Assembly (NCBI GenBank): GCA_950295325.1 | Contig: OX485806.1 | Span: 4,154,001 to 4,218,000, forward strand | DNA length: 64,000 bases | DNA from: Polytrichum commune | Taxonomy: Eukaryota; Streptophyta; Polytrichopsida; Polytrichales; Polytrichaceae | Reading direction: 5' to 3' | Shown: positions 60,753 through 64,000 of the stretch, one piece after another | How the letters are laid out: each line of letters opens with the position of its first letter | Numbering within the stretch: position 1 is the stretch's first letter | Made by a program: the position numbers and the translations under genes | The notes under the pieces: model-generated | What the model was told of the DNA's origin: nothing | Databases searched by the model: none | The model's input: the letters and a program-made list of their open reading frames with translations, nothing else

Positions 60753-63700
60753 TATATGAATATATTTGTTTTGGTGTTGTTTTTTTATTTGATTTGACAA
60801 TTGGTTTATTTTGAGAATTTTGAAAAAATTACTAGTTTTGTTGGACACAATGTGGAGATTGCTAGATGATTGCAATAAATGGGTTTTATTTTCATGGATT
60901 TCAAGTTTTTTGTAAGTGAGATCATTTATCCATTAAGGTGCCTCTATTGGGATAGCATTTATTTAACAATGTGTTGGCCACTTCTATTGACTTTTGAATT
61001 TAAGAAACAACCTAAGCATTTGCACATAATCAAACTAATGTAGATTTATAAAATAAAGACAATTTTTTCCATCCCCCTTTATATTTTCAGGAATAGTGTT
61101 CATATACTTCATGTCAAAAATCCACGGTTATAGAATACAAGTGTGTGTAAAACCAACATCCTTTCCCTCCTCACCACTCACATGTCATCGCTCACTGCTC
61201 ACTGCTCATTGCTCACCGCTCACCGCTCACATGATAACACTCCCCGCCTCAGCTTCAACATTAGAAGTTCTTATCTTCAACATACATGCTTGAGGTTTCA
61301 TTTTATAACTTACAGACAATGTGACTTCTATCTTCAACATCAAGCGTAATGCATTTCATTAATTCAATTTTATGGGTTCACTTGGATTTACTTGAAATGC
61401 CTATTCTATGTTTGTGACCTACATAATATTAGTGTAGGTTAAAAATAACGTTGACTAACAAACCCTATGAGAGTAATTATAATTTTACATGACATGATTA
61501 GTATTGCTAAAAAACTATTAAAATAAAATGTTTAAACCAACACATCTACTCCATATCTTACTTCACATTTTTTGTATATTTATTTTTTGAGATACCTTAT
61601 CATATTCTTTACATAATTTTAATCTAAGGAATTATAATTATTGATACCTTATTATGATTTTAATTTTTTTGTTTTCAAATGTGGTCCTAATCTTCTTAAT
61701 GATGATAGATAAATTACAATTTTCACTTCAATGCCTTTTGAAACAACATATGAGAATGACACAATGAGGACCGAGGGTTATAATTCTTATAATTGGGATT
61801 TATTAAATATGGACAAAAGACTTATCCAAAATTAATGATGCATCTGAGAGTATTTTTTTTGCAAAATTGAGACATGCATATTGCATAACAAATAAATTGA
61901 AGGAAGAAACTAGATGAATGTGATGAAAATCTCAATTACACATGCTTTGAGAAGCAATATGATGAAATATTCCCTCTAGATGTGTATTTTTTCACAAAAC
62001 GCAATCCATGTCTAAGAATAGTTGCTATCATTTCTATCATAAGATGTGCCCATAGAAGTGCAGATATAAAATTTCAATTTGTCCAAAATACATGAATAAG
62101 TCTAGATTTGCTTAGAATATAGTTTTTATGCTATTTGTGCATGGAGACGATTATTTTCAAGTGAACTCCCGGCTAAGGGAATGAGACTACTAATTTCTAT
62201 TGGACTATCCATGTTGAAGGTGTCCGTATTTTTTAATTTATTTTTTGGTTTTTTGTTTTTGTGATTTTTTTGGACGTTATATGGAAGAAATCGTGTAAGT
62301 AAGAAACTTGTAAATCCATTATACATGATTTAAGATGAAATGAAAGGTAGATTCTGGTTGTTGGGGTCTACAAGCATGTGCATATACCATAATAACAGAA
62401 AATTGGATTAATAATTTTGGACATTATCAAATTTTGTTCTACAACCAAAATGAGAAGAATGTTAACGCATGTGGATGTGCATCATCGTGGCTAATAATAT
62501 GATATGGTCCTAAGATTCTATTGCTAGATGAGTTGAATTTGGTACAAGAGCTTTGAATCTATACTCTAGATCTAAATCTTTGTACAGATAAGATTTTAAC
62601 TTAATATTGATATGAACTACTTATTAAAAAAAAAAATTGACATATGCAAGGGGCATCCAACTTAAAGGAGTTTGGTGTTAAACATCACATGGCACCCATC
62701 TAGTTTCATCTTCAACCCATAGTGGATAACCTCTCTGTAAGCCTACACCCATAATATCTACCTATTCCACAACTTATGCAACCCATTGGCTACCCAAGTA
62801 GTGGGGGTCTCTCCAATGAGTTGACATCAACAACAACACAAACAATGAACCTTTCATAGGTGTACTTATGCAACAAATACCCATATTTTAGTGAGTATTT
62901 TAATGGAAATGGTGGTTTTAGCTAGAATAACTGAGCATGCAAAGGCTTCCATCAACCTTGTCCAAGGTTTATTTGGACATGTTTGCCTCTAGTGCGTTGA
63001 GGACTCCACATGAAAGACTTGGGTAGGAGAATATGATAGAATATCAATTTTGGTTGCTAAGGAAGCAAGCGTATCAATGAAGAATCTTTTTGTTTGTGGA
63101 ATACCGCCACCTTTCAGTGATGGATAGTATGTGGACTGACCATGCTTTGTAAACTATTGTAGGTAAGGAAACCATGATAGAACGGGTAGACTAGATATGA
63201 ATGTTTAGGAAGTGAAACAATGCTTTGTTTTGCCAATGGAAAATTGGGCACGGAATCTCATCCCCCGTTTGCTTGCCAAAAAACAACGTACCACCCAAAA
63301 TTGACTTGCGGGGCAATGATTAAAGAGGTGGACTACATGGAAGGTGTATTGGAAGGCAACCTCAAAACCTAAAGTTGAAGACTTGAAAACCATATTCCAA
63401 GTTACATGTTGGGGGATTGATAAAATGTATCCTCTCATATGTTGGCCATCCTAATCCACATGTAAGTGCTTCGCCAACAATATGCCTAAACATATTGGCA
63501 ACAACTTTGTTGATGTCGACGAACTCTATTTTGTTTGCCTAAACAATTGACACATGAAATTGTGCTCTAATTTAGGTAAGAAAACCCTGAATAGATCCTT
63601 TGGAGGGCATTCGCATTTCTTTGTTAGTGTTCTTACAATGAAATATCATAACTTATTGGACCCACAAAATAGCAAGTGTTAAAACCAACAACCCCTCAAA

Positions 63701-64000
63701 ACTATCACTCTAAAGTCTTCATTAAAAGTGAAGTGTATATGTTTTGAAAATGTCCCATGTTAGTTTTAGATCACCTATCAACGATCTTTTGAGCTCTAAT
63801 GACTTTAGACCTCTAATGACTTTGCATACGGGCTTCACATTTGACATGCTTTGGTGCATCAGAATCCCTGTCGATCACTCACAAGAATCATTTAAGACTT
63901 TTTAAATCCAACAATAGTATCCATGCTCAGTGCTTAAAGTGATGGTTTTAGCAGCATCTACCTTAGTAATCTGTATGGACTTCCAACCACCATTCCCAAG
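60753..64000. other. No gene recognised to the window end
   Basis: AT-rich with short frames only. A short degenerate repeat of CACTGCTCA/CACCGCTCA lies at about 61165-61232. I see no transposon ends. Confidence 0.45.

Overview
The window looks like a nuclear segment of a land plant. It is AT-rich by eye, holds a spliced gene with canonical GT/AG introns, carries a short TTTAGGG-type telomere-like tract, and is dense in small plant-type DNA transposons (Stowaway, Tourist/Harbinger, pogo/Tigger, Mutator, hAT). I cannot place the species. There are no operons, rRNA or tRNA genes, or CRISPR arrays, and I found no reverse transcriptase or integrase reading frame.

Layout. 1-11.4 kb: no convincing gene; one Harbinger-like MITE, direct repeats and a triple 188-bp tandem repeat. 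11.46-15.45 kb: a nearly complete hAT transposon with an exact 8-bp target-site duplication, whose transposase has one frameshift and one in-frame stop. 15.9-20.1 kb: a Mutator-type MITE with a 9-bp target duplication, tandem repeats, and pogo-like and palindromic-ended MITEs. 20.9-21.3 kb: an unidentified gene fragment. 22.1-29.5 kb, minus strand: the best gene here, an intact 11-exon bifunctional methionine-salvage enzyme (DEP1/MtnB-MtnC type), reconstructed splice by splice to 513 codons. 31-37.8 kb: nested and clustered MITEs. 38.9-39.3 kb and 47.7-48.2 kb, both minus strand: two paralogous small proteins of unknown function, each followed by a truncated duplicate of its own 3' end. 41.7-47.2 kb: a Harbinger-like MITE, a deleted Tigger element with perfect terminal repeats and a PCNA-binding-type motif, a second pogo-like element, a long foldback and further MITEs. 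51.9-56.5 kb: telomere-like tract, three phased hairpins and a TG-rich satellite interrupted by a GC-richer block. 56.6-60.75 kb, plus strand: a decayed, intron-containing gene whose pieces line up as a ParB-like domain followed by a beta-class amino-methyltransferase domain. 60.8-64 kb: nothing recognised.

How it fits together. Only the methionine-salvage gene has an assignable cellular role. It performs two consecutive steps recycling methylthioribulose-1-phosphate. The rest is mostly transposon biology: autonomous-type elements in decay (hAT, Tigger) and their small non-autonomous relatives. The two strongest leads for something undescribed are the ParB-like/methyltransferase pseudogene and the unknown paralogue pair with duplicated 3' ends. 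All calls were made by eye; no search or alignment program was run.
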